In this document: positions 1 through 7,562 of the stretch, piece after piece | Layout: the number at the start of each line of letters is the position of its first letter | How positions within the stretch are numbered: position 1 is the first letter of the stretch | NCBI GenBank assembly: GCA_964035545.1 | Contig: OZ037767.1 | Span: forward strand, 19,789,628 to 19,811,627 | Direction of reading: 5' to 3' | From: Bugula neritina | Taxonomy: Eukaryota > Bryozoa > Gymnolaemata > Cheilostomatida > Bugulidae | DNA: 22,000 nt | Notes under the pieces: generated by a model | Told to the model about the DNA's origin: nothing | The model's input: the letters and a program-made list of their open reading frames with translations, nothing else | Database searches by the model: none | Made by a program: the position numbers and the translations under genes

Positions 1-249
1 GAGATCATGTTGACAATAGATGCCATTAGAACTTGAGAAGCTATGCATTTTTTATGAGAGATACATTTTTAGTTTGCTCATTTTGTTTGCAAAAAATTTG
101 AAAATTTCTCACTCATCTGAAAAATTCTGCCTTGATTCCGTATATTTCCATATATGTAGTAGTTCCCCTAAATCACTCTTAAGTAAAGGAGATATAAGAT
201 GCTCTTGATAAGTAAAGAAGGTAAAATAGTGCTATGATTTAAAGGAAAT
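1..249. other. no gene recognised
   Basis: AT-rich sequence. A 62-codon open frame on the plus strand (20-208) has no recognisable motif and looks like chance. I see no RNA gene or repeat here. Confidence 0.5.
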
Positions 250-550
250 TCCTATTCATTAGTTTAACTGTTATGCATACAAAACAATAATTAGCATTTA
301 GCTAGCTCTGACATCAGTAACAATAGTTTTGAAAGTAGAAAAACATCTTATGAGTTATATGAAAGCTAAAATATGCATAGACACTATTAGGTTATTGCTT
401 AAGACATTGTAATTCCTACAAACAGCAAAATTGTATAAAAAAAATACAATAACACTAAGAAAACTTCTATGAAAATACATAGAACTTATATTTTTTGGCG
501 AGTTTATATGAATTTGAAAATAATTTTGACATGGTTACTTAATTGTCTAA
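250..550 (-). repeat. diverged duplicate of the 3' flank of the SDR gene
   Basis: This stretch aligns by eye with 15986-16345. Shared blocks include 'attagcatttag' followed by 'ctctga' and 'atcat/atcag', 'gacattgtaa' followed by 'tcctacaa', and 'cttaattgtct' just before the coding tail. In both places the block lies directly downstream, on the minus strand, of an SDR C-terminal exon. The homology therefore records a duplication of the whole gene end, not just the exon. Divergence is considerable, with many substitutions and small indels, so the duplication is old. Confidence 0.7.
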
Positions 551-559
551 AGCAACGAT

Positions 560-785
560 CTATAAATTAGCATTTAGAGTTGCTCCACCATCTAATGTGA
601 AGACAACTCCATAGTACAACTGAAGATCAGCTGGATCTTTCTGAACTTTGAACTTGTATATGAAGCATATGCCTTGCTTCTTTTCCGTATTCTTTAGGTC
701 CTTGGATATACCAACATTGTCATCAGAGTAAACCAACAAGATGTAAGACCAACCTTGCTTTATGGCTGCATTTGCTAGAGCCATG
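560..785 (-). pseudogene. chimeric exon: receptor-like fragment fused to SDR C-terminal tail
   Basis: One open frame starts at an ATG at 784 and ends with TAG at 560. The first ~55 residues contain GWSYILLVYSDDNVG and then KKQGICFIYKFKV. This pattern resembles the ANF-receptor (type 1 periplasmic-binding-like) domain of class C GPCRs and related receptors, where a GW.Y..L.YSDD.YG segment is typical. The last ~18 residues, GVVFTLDGG onward, match the C-terminal 'GV-L-DGG' end of the SDR paralogues in this window (16338-16505 and 11757-11927). A 3' splice site (TTTACAG) sits immediately before the exon at 786-788, one base upstream of the ATG. The two halves join without a stop. I infer exon shuffling or insertion into a dead SDR copy. 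Whether it is transcribed, and from which upstream exons, cannot be seen. The receptor assignment is moderate; the SDR tail is firm because its 3' flank is also duplicated. Confidence 0.55.
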
Positions 786-821
786 CTGTAAATTATATAA
801 AAAACATAGCAGCAAAGTATG

Positions 822-930
822 TGTTATATTCTTTTGCACCTTCTCTTCTTTCTAGCTTCAGTATTCAAATGGTGTCCTCCATTTAATGTGAAGACAACTT
901 TAGTGGTAAAACTTGACTCACTACTAGCTA
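822..930 (-). pseudogene. SDR C-terminal exon remnant
   Basis: On the minus strand this reads [17 protein letters not shown] and then a short basic tail to a TAA. It is clearly related to the [14 protein letters not shown] end of the SDR genes at 11757-11927 and 16338-16505. Upstream of the double serine the frame is broken: a TAG lies where the FLA segment of intact copies should be. The GV of the family is KV here and the DGG aspartate is asparagine. Nineteen of 20 bases around 'GTTGTCTTCACATTA' are shared with the tail at 560-616, so the two remnants are probably duplicates of each other. Confidence 0.65.
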
Positions 931-960
931 CAAATAAGTTGAAAAAGTGGTCTAGGGAAC

Positions 961-1286
961 ACATTGCTACATGCCAAGTTTAACTTTTGTTTTCAAGTTT
1001 GAATTTTCTCTAGTTTTAACTTGTTTAATAACTTGTAAAATTGTTGATTTATCAATTTTTCAGTAGCTGAACAATTTACTGCAAAATATTGGCAATCGAT
1101 ACAGTACATGCATAAAGCATAAACCATTATGCTATTTCAATAATTATTAAAAAAAATTTAAGTTTTTAATGCTTTGAAATTCAAATATATGCAAATTCAA
1201 AATAAAACATGTCATTAATATGGCATTTATCAAACTACAAGATGCATAAAAACAATTGAAAACATTACTTTGATCAGACTGAATGG
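961..1286. other. no gene recognised between SDR remnant and retrotransposon
   Basis: AT-rich sequence with no open frame of note and no exon like those of the SDR paralogues on either strand. The retrotransposon target site lies at its right end. Confidence 0.5.
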
Positions 1287-1290
1287 TTAT
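1287..1290. repeat. target site duplication, left (TTAT)
   Basis: TTAT directly precedes the TG start of the LTR. The same four bases follow the CA end of the other LTR at 8803-8806. A five-base match fails (GTTAT against TTATT), so the duplication is 4 bp. Confidence 0.75.
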
Positions 1291-1597
1291 TGTTAAGATT
1301 TTCAGATTTAGGGTTGATGTGCTATCCAGAGAGTCTATTTATCTACTATAGAACTGCACCAGGATAAGTCGAGTGAACGAGTATATTTTATACACAACTA
1401 TACATTATAAAAACACGATACATTATTTCCAAACGAGTTACACATCTAATCTATTTCACACTCTAGCTTCGACTGAGTTAGCAGCGGGAAACTACAATTG
1501 CTGCTAACTATCAACTACGCTAATTGGCTATCCATTGTTCCGGGTCAATTACGCGACCCTACATGTTGTGCTGCTGGTAGTTCCACGAACCACCACA
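1291..1597 (-). repeat. 3' LTR of the retrotransposon
   Basis: It is 307 bp and starts TG and ends CA on either strand (TGTTAAG...CACCACA on plus). I find it identical to 8496-8802 in a base-by-base comparison. It is the 3' LTR because the genes run on the minus strand. A guanine-rich purine tract adjoins it at 1608-1598. Confidence 0.95.
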
Positions 1598-1608
1598 CCG
1601 CCCCCACC
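1598..1608 (-). other. polypurine tract (plus-strand primer)
   Basis: The minus strand reads GGTGGGGGCGG directly before the 3' LTR start (TGTGGTGG). A purine-rich tract at this exact place primes plus-strand DNA synthesis in LTR elements. It is interrupted by one T and one C, so it is not a perfect purine run. Confidence 0.6.
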
Positions 1609-1885
1609 AGCAGAAAGCCATCTTTCTGATATATATATAAAAAAAACATTCAATAGTAATTGCATACATCAGTGGATAAAATAATACATAATATACAGGA
1701 AGAGACATAATAATAGACAGAGTCATTATAACGATCCGTTGCATACAATTGGCCAGCTGTAGATAGACGAGGAATACTAGCTAGCTGTGGTGTTAGACAG
1801 GGGATAACCTGTTAAGCAGTCAAACATTTACATGACATCTGGGCTTCTCCCAAGAGGCGGAGTTGGAGTACTCCGGGTAGTCTAA
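1609..1885 (-). other. 3' untranslated region of the retrotransposon
   Basis: It lies between the ORF3 stop (1886-1888) and the purine tract. It is AT-richer than the coding part and includes a run of A. A 61-codon open frame here (1744-1559) runs into the LTR and has no supporting feature. Confidence 0.5.
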
Positions 1886-2673
1886 CTAGAGTCCTTGTTG
1901 GGCACGCCGGTGCTTGGCTTGGCATGTACGCAGTTTCCGTTTCATACGGCATACGGATCCCTTTAGCTGGAAGAGTCCTGTGGTAGTGTTAAGTAGATCT
2001 GGTGCCAGCTGGGTGAACTCTTCTTGTAATCGTAGGAGGCGTTCTTCTACCGTAGCCAGGCGTACTGGGTCTGGGGACGGTGTCCGTCTGCGGCGCAAGG
2101 GTGGACTGGGGGACCTGGTTCGTCTCTTCGCCGGTGTAGGGGAGATCTCTCCTTCTTCTGGATATGTAATTTCCTCGGGGGTGTATGTAATTTGAGGACG
2201 GTCAGACACCAACGGGGATTGTTGGCGGGCGTTGTCTAACACACGTTGGAACCCCGAGGACAGAACGGCTAATAGCATGGCCTTCTTCACCAGAGGTCGT
2301 ATAAGTGTGAGGAACTCCGGGTACAGCTTAGCGTCGACCACATAGTTTTCTCCAGGGAAACAGCCCGCCGCTCGGTGTCTGGTGACGGGGTAGGGATACA
2401 CATCATGGTACCCGCAGGGGCAGAATGTTAGTAGGAGATGAGCATTGACGTGTAGTTTAAGGGAGCGGTGAGAGGCGCAATCTTCACCACAGATCTGGCA
2501 TCTCGTCCGTCCTCTGGACCCCCAGGCTGTTTCTATTTCTTCTTCTGTTTGTGGAGACACCCACCGCCAACGGCGGCGTAGTGGCTCAGGCCGGTCACCA
2601 CTAGCATACTCCTCTGGATACGGAGCGGGAAGTGTTCTATCCCGTACCCTGGTTGTAGCGGGTCGAGTGTAAT
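1886..2673 (-). CDS. ORF3: zinc-finger, Arg/Ser-Pro-rich accessory protein of the retrotransposon (spliced)
   Basis: The frame is open from 2746 to the TAG at 1886-1888. No ATG occurs in it until 'KKAMLLAVL', well after the conserved-looking part, so initiation inside this ORF is unlikely. At 2676-2674 the minus strand has a strong 3' splice site (CTTTTTCAG). The 3' exon would then give about 261 codons. In order it shows a basic RRRWRW stretch, a classical C2H2-type finger (CQIC, 12 residues, HVNAH), a second finger-like motif (C-x-C, 12 residues, H-x4-C), an Arg/Ser-Pro-rich segment (RRTRSPSPP, RRRRTPSPDP), a heptad-like stretch (VEERLLRLQEEFTQL) and a basic tail. The position after pol is where env sits in some elements, but there is no signal peptide or membrane segment. 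Nucleic-acid binding is a reasonable inference; its role in the element is unknown to me. Confidence 0.7.
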
Positions 2674-2676
2674 CTG
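2674..2676 (-). promoter_or_regulatory. 3' splice site before ORF3
   Basis: A pyrimidine tract ending CTTTTTCAG on the minus strand. Exon sequence would begin at 2673 with 'AT TAC ACT', needing one base from the upstream exon. Both candidate donors, at 8421 and 3224, leave exactly one base. Confidence 0.6.
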
Positions 2677-3216
2677 AAAAAGTTTCAACAGTGTTAATAC
2701 AGTACACTGCTGTGTTGTCAGCTTGAACAGCTTGGCAACTCCTAATTCAGTTACCTCGTAGAGATTTATGGTAGTGAATAGTCAGATAGAACACGTATTG
2801 CAATGAGATTATAAAAATCTCTAAGTCAAACTGAGTTCTTACTACGGTATTTCACTAACCTATCTCCAGCTCGATTGACTCAGTGAGTCAGAGCTGAGCG
2901 ATGCAATCTAGTTTCGTATTAAGATATAGTTAACTCACCCCACGATCTGTTGTCGTAAGACATACTGAATGTGTGAAATGGTTTGAACTACTGCTTAGAA
3001 ACACGTCTACTCCTGACTGCATCAGCGTATGAAAAGATCGAGCAACGTGGTTGGGGTGCGTGATTAAGACTTTGCGCACCCGGCGGATGAATTTTATTTC
3101 TATTTCCGCCGATGCAAAAGTTGATATTTCCGTGGTGTTGACAACTCCCACATTTGCTCGATTCTTTTCTCGTACGGTTTTCCCCTAGACTTCCATGCGT
3201 GCCGCTTTTAACGCAG
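2677..3216 (-). other. non-coding spacer between pol and ORF3 (probable intron part)
   Basis: Only short open frames of 73-82 codons are present, without motifs and without ATG starts in a clear context. The segment would be removed from a spliced ORF3 mRNA and retained in genomic RNA. Its right border has a GTATGT donor-like site at 3224-3219. Confidence 0.5.
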
Positions 3217-3580
3217 TCACATACGAAGTCCTTCAAGTATGCGGGGGGTTGCCTCGTACGCTGTCCCCTTTCTAGGGGGGGGTGACACGCTTGCCGGTTC
3301 GTTAGTAGGGGCCTCTAATGGCGTCTCTACTTCACCGTCAGCAGTCACCTCTTCTTGTTCTCCGGATGGAGCCCCTCCCTCCGTGGGGGTTTGCACTTCC
3401 GGAACCGGCTCGGTTTCTGGAAGTGATGGAATTAGACTTGGCGGTGGCGGGCACGCTTCTGTTGACAAAAGCTGCCGCTCCTCTCTCACCAAGTTTTCCT
3501 CCCGCGGTATGACCACTTCGTATTCAGGTCCATGCCGCCGTCGCCCGCGCGTTGTTGTCTGCCTCCTGGGCTCTAACAAC
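3217..3580 (-). CDS. pol C-terminal extension frame, proline- and acid-rich
   Basis: This open frame of about 120 codons begins in the run of nine C shared with the end of pol and is in the -1 frame relative to pol. It has no ATG at its start; the first codons are TTG TTA GAG. The product begins basic (EPRRQTTTRGRRR) and becomes proline-rich and acidic (SLPETEPVPEVQTP). Such low-complexity tails are common after the integrase C-terminus. One added C, or a -1 slip on the C run, would join it to pol. Either pol normally ends here and this copy has a homopolymer indel, or slippage makes two pol ends. It ends at TGA 3219-3217. A GT donor at 3224 inside its last codons is in phase with the ORF3 acceptor. 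Confidence 0.5.
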
Positions 3581-5504
3581 GGGGGGGGGCTTCTCCCACT
3601 CCGCCGGGGCTAGCCCAATACGGTTTCAAGCGAGACTCATTCTGGATAGACACCTGTCCTGAGCGCTCAATCTTGTACGTATGATTGGGCATAGCCTCGA
3701 CAACCACGTAGGGGCCTACGAACTTAGGCTTCAGCTTATCAGCCTGTCCGCGGCGCCTACGGTAATTGACCATCCACACCTTATCTCCCCTCTGATAGAG
3801 GGGTGGTTCATCGGAATCTTCGTGCCGCACCTTCCACTGCTGTTGGCGCAGTATCTCGTGTGCGGCCTTCATCCGTTCCACTAGTTCACTGGCATACTCG
3901 TGGACTGAGTTATCTTGCTCTGGAACGTGATAGGTGAGATGGTCGGGGACACGAGTCTCTCTCCCGAGCATCAAGAGGTTTGGGGTCTCACCAGTACTGG
4001 TGTGTGGGGTGCTACGGTATGCACGCATGACTTGCGGCAACACCGTATCCCATTCCTCTTGACCTCGTCCAAGGAGGAGACTCCGGAGTGCATCACCTAG
4101 CATCCGGTTGTTGCGCTCCACCACCCCGTTACCTTGAGGGTGGTAGGGGGTGGTCCTGCTCTGATTTACTCCCCAGAGGCGGCAAAGGTCGCTCATCAGT
4201 TGAGACTGGAATTGAGCGCCTTGATCAGAGTGTATCTGTTCGGGGAGCCCAAAATAACAGAATACGTGTTGGTCTAGTGCCCTGGCCACTGTTGGGGCTG
4301 ATGCGTCTGGGATAGCCAGAGCATCCGCCCACCTAGTAAAGTGGTCGGTTAGTACTAGGATCCAATTATTGCCTCTGGGGGTCAGGGGCATGGGTCCGAC
4401 CAGGTCTACAGCGACTACTTGCCAGGGCCTACCAGCGTATAGCCTCCGCCGTCCTGCTTCACCAGGGTGGCGGCTATGCTTACTGGCCTGGCAGATCTCA
4501 CACCGTTTGACTCTGAGCCGGACATCACGCTCCATTTGTGGCCAATACCACCGAAGTCGTAATTTGGACATCACTCGCTTGACCCCTGCGTGGGCCTGCT
4601 TGTGAGTATCCCAAATCAACTCACGGCGGATGGCTGTGGGGCAGACTACCCTCTTCCTTTCCGGGTGTCTGCTGCTGGCAGCTAGAGAGATGGTTAGCAA
4701 CCCATCCTGCCCGATCCGCAGCGAGTCCCAACGCTGACAGTATAGCCGGAACTCGGCGCATCCCTGTCGTATGCGTTCCTCGCTGGGTCGTCGCCCATCC
4801 CTTTTGGCCCGGTATATGTCTGCCACGACTCCAGGCAGCTCTTCTTGGAGCTTCTTCAGCTCTCGAACATTACCGGCCAGTACAGGGTTGGCGCGGAGGT
4901 TTTGTACATCCTCCGGGGACTCATCAACTCTTTGCCTGAGTTGACCTTGATCCCAATCAAACGGTGCTCCGTGATGAGCCAGCGTCTCCAACTCGCATCG
5001 TGGGGGACCTCCATCCCTCCTCTCGATGTTGAGACACTGTTTGCAACCTCCGTCAGGTCGGCGACTCAACCCATCCGCATTGCTGTGTCTCTTGCCCGGT
5101 CGGTGTTCGATCCGGTACGAGAATTCAGCTAGGATTTCGAGCCACCGAGCGACCTGACTAGAGGGCTCTGCTCTCCTGCACAACCAGATCAGCGAGGCAT
5201 GATCCGTACGCAGCCGGAACTTCCTGCTATATAGGTATGGTCTGAAGTGCTTCACTGACTTGATTACTGCCAGCAGCTCCTTGCGGGTAGTGCAGTAATT
5301 TCGTTCAGCGGGTGAGAGAGACTTGCTGTAATAGGCTACTACTACCTCTCGGCCTTCCTGCACTTGTGACAGCACAGCGCCAACATTCTGGTCACTGGCG
5401 TCCGTGTCAAGGATGTACTCCAGAGTTGGGTCTGGGTAGGCCAAGATGGGCGCCGTTAGTAGGCAGCCCTTGAGGCGGTCGAACGCTTCTTGTTCGACTG
5501 GAGT
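3573..5504 (-). CDS. pol, second part: RNase H and integrase
   Basis: Same frame as the protease-RT part, from which only the TAG at 5507-5505 separates it. RNase H shows DTDAS, the glutamate of RKELLAV, the aspartate of RTDHAS and SNADGLSR. Integrase shows the HHCC zinc-binding domain (H-x3-H, then CEIC), and the core DDE triad as VAVD, HSDQGAQF and VVERNNR with spacings of 59 and 35 residues, the retroviral/Ty3 pattern. FVGPYVV after the core is the GPY/F motif of Ty3/gypsy integrases. No chromodomain is visible. The frame stops at TAG 3575-3573 just after the C run. All catalytic residues are present, so this half could be functional if translated. The apparent start at 5444 is a TTG and not a real start. 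Confidence 0.93.
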   Translation of the reverse strand, partial: TPVEQEAFDRLKGCLLTAPILAYPDPTLEYILDTDASDQNVGAVLSQVQEGREVVVAYYSKSLSPAERNYCTTRKELLAVIKSVKHFRPYLYSRKFRLRTDHASLIWLCRRAEPSSQVARWLEILAEFSYRIEHRPGKRHSNADGLSRRPDGGCKQCLNIERRDGGPPRCELETLAHHGAPFDWDQGQLRQRVDESPEDVQNLRANPVLAGNVRELKKLQEELPGVVADIYRAKRDGRRPSEERIRQGCAEFRLYCQRWDSLRIGQDGLLTISLAASSRHPERKRVVCPTAIRRELIWDTHKQAHAGVKRVMSKLRLRWYWPQMERDVRLRVKRCEICQASKHSRHPGEAGRRRLYAGRPWQVVAVDLVGPMPLTPRGNNWILVLTDHFTRWADALAIPDASAPTVARALDQHVFCYFGLPEQIHSDQGAQFQSQLMSDLCRLWGVNQSRTTPYHPQGNGVVERNNRMLGDALRSLLLGRGQEEWDTVLPQVMRAYRSTPHTSTGETPNLLMLGRETRVPDHLTYHVPEQDNSVHEYASELVERMKAAHEILRQQQWKVRHEDSDEPPLYQRGDKVWMVNYRRRRGQADKLKPKFVGPYVVVEAMPNHTYKIERSGQVSIQNESRLKPYWASPGGVGEAPPRC

Positions 5505-5507
5505 CTA
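5505..5507 (-). other. in-frame amber codon between RT and RNase H
   Basis: The minus strand reads CAG TAG ACT. Frames before and after are identical (offset 63 bases to the next track start, divisible by three), and the protein pattern continues without a gap. In many Ty3/gypsy polyproteins a tryptophan stands at this place, before the 'AF..LK' segment. A TGG to TAG transition would explain it. A programmed stop at this site is not known to me. Confidence 0.85.
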
Positions 5508-7562
5508 CTGCCACGTCACTCCCTTTGCGGTGAGCCGGTTTAACGGCTGGGCTATGCCCGCAAAGTCTGGTATGTATTGCCTGTAATACCCTACCAGCCC
5601 CAAGAAAGCCCGGAGTCCGGTCAAGTCTTGGGGGGTGACCCAGTCTTCTACCGCCCGTACCTTTTCGGGATCCGTTGCCACGCCGTTTCGACCGACAACG
5701 TGCCCCAGGTACTTGACCTCCGGCTGCAATAGAGCGCACTTGGAAGGTTTGAGCTTAAGACCGGCACCTCGGAGTCTCTCGAAAACCTCCTGCAGACGAC
5801 TGACATGTGTCTCGAAGTCTGGAGAGATTACGATGACATCATCGAGGTAGACCAGCAGTGTCTTCCAATGGAGTCCGCTAAGGACTTGTTCCATCAGCCT
5901 CTGGAAGGTGGCTGGGGCGGAGGTTAACCCGAAGGGCAGCACCTTCCACTTCCACAAACCGTCCCGTGTGATAAACGCCGCTTTCTCTTGGGCGTCGGGA
6001 CTCAGAGGAACTTGCCAATAGCCGCTTAGCAAGTCTAACGTACTGAAGTACTTGCTGCCGGCTAGGGCGTCCAATGACTCGTCAATACGAGGTAGAGGGT
6101 AGGCGTCCTGTATGGTTACGCTATTGAGTTTGCGGTAGTCCACACAGAACCGCCAACTGCCGTCTTTCTTCCGGACCAGTACGACTGGCGAGCTCCACGC
6201 ACTATGGGCGGGCTCTATCAGTCCCCGGTCCAGAAGATCCCGTACTTGTCGGCTAACCTCCTTCTCTTTCTCCGGCCCCAACCTGCGGGTGGGCTGCCGG
6301 ACAGGGACTGTCCCTGCAGTCAGCGGTATTTCGTGTCTGACAATTCCAGTCAGTCCCACGTCATGCTCCCCGCTGCTGAACACATCACCGTAGTCGCGTA
6401 GTAACTTAGCCATAGCTTGGCGTTCCCGGTTACTCGCGCAGCCGCCACTGGCTGTTTCATATAACTCCCGGAGATGTGTTGGGACTGCCCCTCGTCCCTG
6501 AATAGGGTGTCGAGGGAGTGCCTCTGTCGCATCACCCAGCGACGGGCCTACGTCTCCCTCCTGAACAGAGTGAAAACGGCCCAGCATCGACCCAGCCGGG
6601 AGCTTGATAGGCTCGGTAAAGGGGTTGACGCACTGCACTAAGATCTCCCCTTGCTCAGTCAGCTGATTCAGACTGCTGGCAAGTTGGATCTTTTCGTGCG
6701 CGCCTTCAACCACCCCGAGTCCAGAGATCCGGCTACTATTCACCCTGCAGTGAATGGTAGCCCGGGAGCGGCCTGGTATGGTACGGTTGCGTACCACTTG
6801 CACACCTCCCACTAAAGGGCGGCCGAACTTGTCGACGCAGGCGAGTTCTCGCCCGGACATCATCATTGCAGATCTGCTAAAATCTATGTGACATCCGTGC
6901 CGTTTAAGGAACGGCATCCCGAGGATAGCATCCTCCTTGAGCTGACTGACGATGAACGTCTCTTGGATCGTTTGATCGCGGACTCGTCCCGTCAGCTCAA
7001 TTCTACCATAGAAGGGAAGGCACGACCCGTCAGCTAGGGTGCCGTATTCCCCTTCGTATGCTTCCATCTCGCCCCTGACCCTAGCGCTGAGGGTGTCGAA
7101 GAGTTGGCGGCTTAAGAGGTTTGTGGTACAGCCCGAATCAATGAGAAAAGTAACAGCTTTGCCTTCCAGTTTACCGGGCAAGAAATAGCTGTTCCCATGG
7201 GGCTGCACCTGAACTCTCCCTTCAGGCCTTACTCTCGCAGGGAGTACCTCCCTCGCTTTGGGTCGCGAAGGAGGTCTCTTGGGGCGGTGATAGGTAGGCC
7301 TCGGGGGTGCCGAGGCTAGATTCTCAGCTACCTTTGTGTGCTCCCATCCAGATTCTTGGACTTGTAGCCCTGTGAATCTGTTGTGAAGGGGCATAGAAAA
7401 GGCAGCCGCGGGGCGAAGCCCCTTGCTGGTCCGTCGTGGCTGTTGCCACTGTTGGTTGCCAGTACGCGGTACCCGTCTGGGTGACCTGCGTTTCTTCTTC
7501 CCTAGAGGTTTCATCGTCGGCCCGCGGAAGGTGGGAACATCTGCGGGCCGCGGTAGTTTAAC
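5505..7562 (-). CDS. pol, first part: protease and reverse transcriptase
   Basis: Reached by -1 frameshifting from gag; the frame is open from 7667 and has no ATG before the overlap, consistent with Gag-Pol fusion. After a basic, proline-rich linker, an aspartic protease shows FLIDSGCTTNLL and, about 70 residues on, AILGMPFL. RT shows VRKKDGSWRFCVDYRKLN, STLDLLSGYWQVPL (first catalytic Asp), FGLTSAPATFQRLM and VYLDD (catalytic pair), followed by the thumb and connection (YLGHVV, RAFLGLVGYYRQYIPDFA). These are the signatures of Ty3/gypsy RT. The product would be cut by its own protease and would copy element RNA into DNA in the particle. Translation stops at the TAG at 5507-5505, leaving the product without RNase H and integrase. 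Confidence 0.93.
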   Translation of the reverse strand, partial: VKLPRPADVPTFRGPTMKPLGKKKRRSPRRVPRTGNQQWQQPRRTSKGLRPAAAFSMPLHNRFTGLQVQESGWEHTKVAENLASAPPRPTYHRPKRPPSRPKAREVLPARVRPEGRVQVQPHGNSYFLPGKLEGKAVTFLIDSGCTTNLLSRQLFDTLSARVRGEMEAYEGEYGTLADGSCLPFYGRIELTGRVRDQTIQETFIVSQLKEDAILGMPFLKRHGCHIDFSRSAMMMSGRELACVDKFGRPLVGGVQVVRNRTIPGRSRATIHCRVNSSRISGLGVVEGAHEKIQLASSLNQLTEQGEILVQCVNPFTEPIKLPAGSMLGRFHSVQEGDVGPSLGDATEALPRHPIQGRGAVPTHLRELYETASGGCASNRERQAMAKLLRDYGDVFSSGEHDVGLTGIVRHEIPLTAGTVPVRQPTRRLGPEKEKEVSRQVRDLLDRGLIEPAHSAWSSPVVLVRKKDGSWRFCVDYRKLNSVTIQDAYPLPRIDESLDALAGSKYFSTLDLLSGYWQVPLSPDAQEKAAFITRDGLWKWKVLPFGLTSAPATFQRLMEQVLSGLHWKTLLVYLDDVIVISPDFETHVSRLQEVFERLRGAGLKLKPSKCALLQPEVKYLGHVVGRNGVATDPEKVRAVEDWVTPQDLTGLRAFLGLVGYYRQYIPDFAGIAQPLNRLTAKGVTWQ
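7498..7562 (-). promoter_or_regulatory. -1 ribosomal frameshift signal between gag and pol
   Basis: On the minus strand the heptamer G-TTA-AAC (7562-7556) lies in the gag frame as GGG TTA AAC. After five bases comes a perfect 8-bp stem, CGGCCCGC (7550-7543) with GCGGGCCG (7525-7518), closing a 17-base loop. Loop bases TTCCC (7537-7533) can pair with GGGAA at 7502-7498, which would make an H-type pseudoknot. Slipping one base back moves exactly from the gag frame to the pol frame. GUUAAAC is a known slippery sequence in equine arteritis virus. Heptamer, spacer and stem are seen; function and pseudoknot are inferred. Confidence 0.8.

Noticed and set aside
20-208. 62-codon plus frame at the left end
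   Set aside because: No motif or splice context.
1914-2195. 93-codon plus-strand frame
   Set aside because: Antisense shadow of the Arg/Ser-rich part of ORF3.
1886-2673. ORF3 as an envelope gene
   Set aside because: No signal peptide, membrane segment or cleavage site; zinc-finger motifs instead.
2930-3236. Two open frames of 73 and 82 codons between pol and ORF3
   Set aside because: No motifs and no good start; they overlap each other and fall in the probable intron.
3573-3900. Chromodomain at the integrase C-terminus
   Set aside because: After the GPY motif only a short tail follows; no chromodomain aromatic pattern is visible.
3239-5132. Several plus-strand open frames (3239-3613, 4088-4315, 4845-5132 and others)
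   Set aside because: They lie antisense to pol, lack family motifs and are explained by the GC-rich coding strand opposite.
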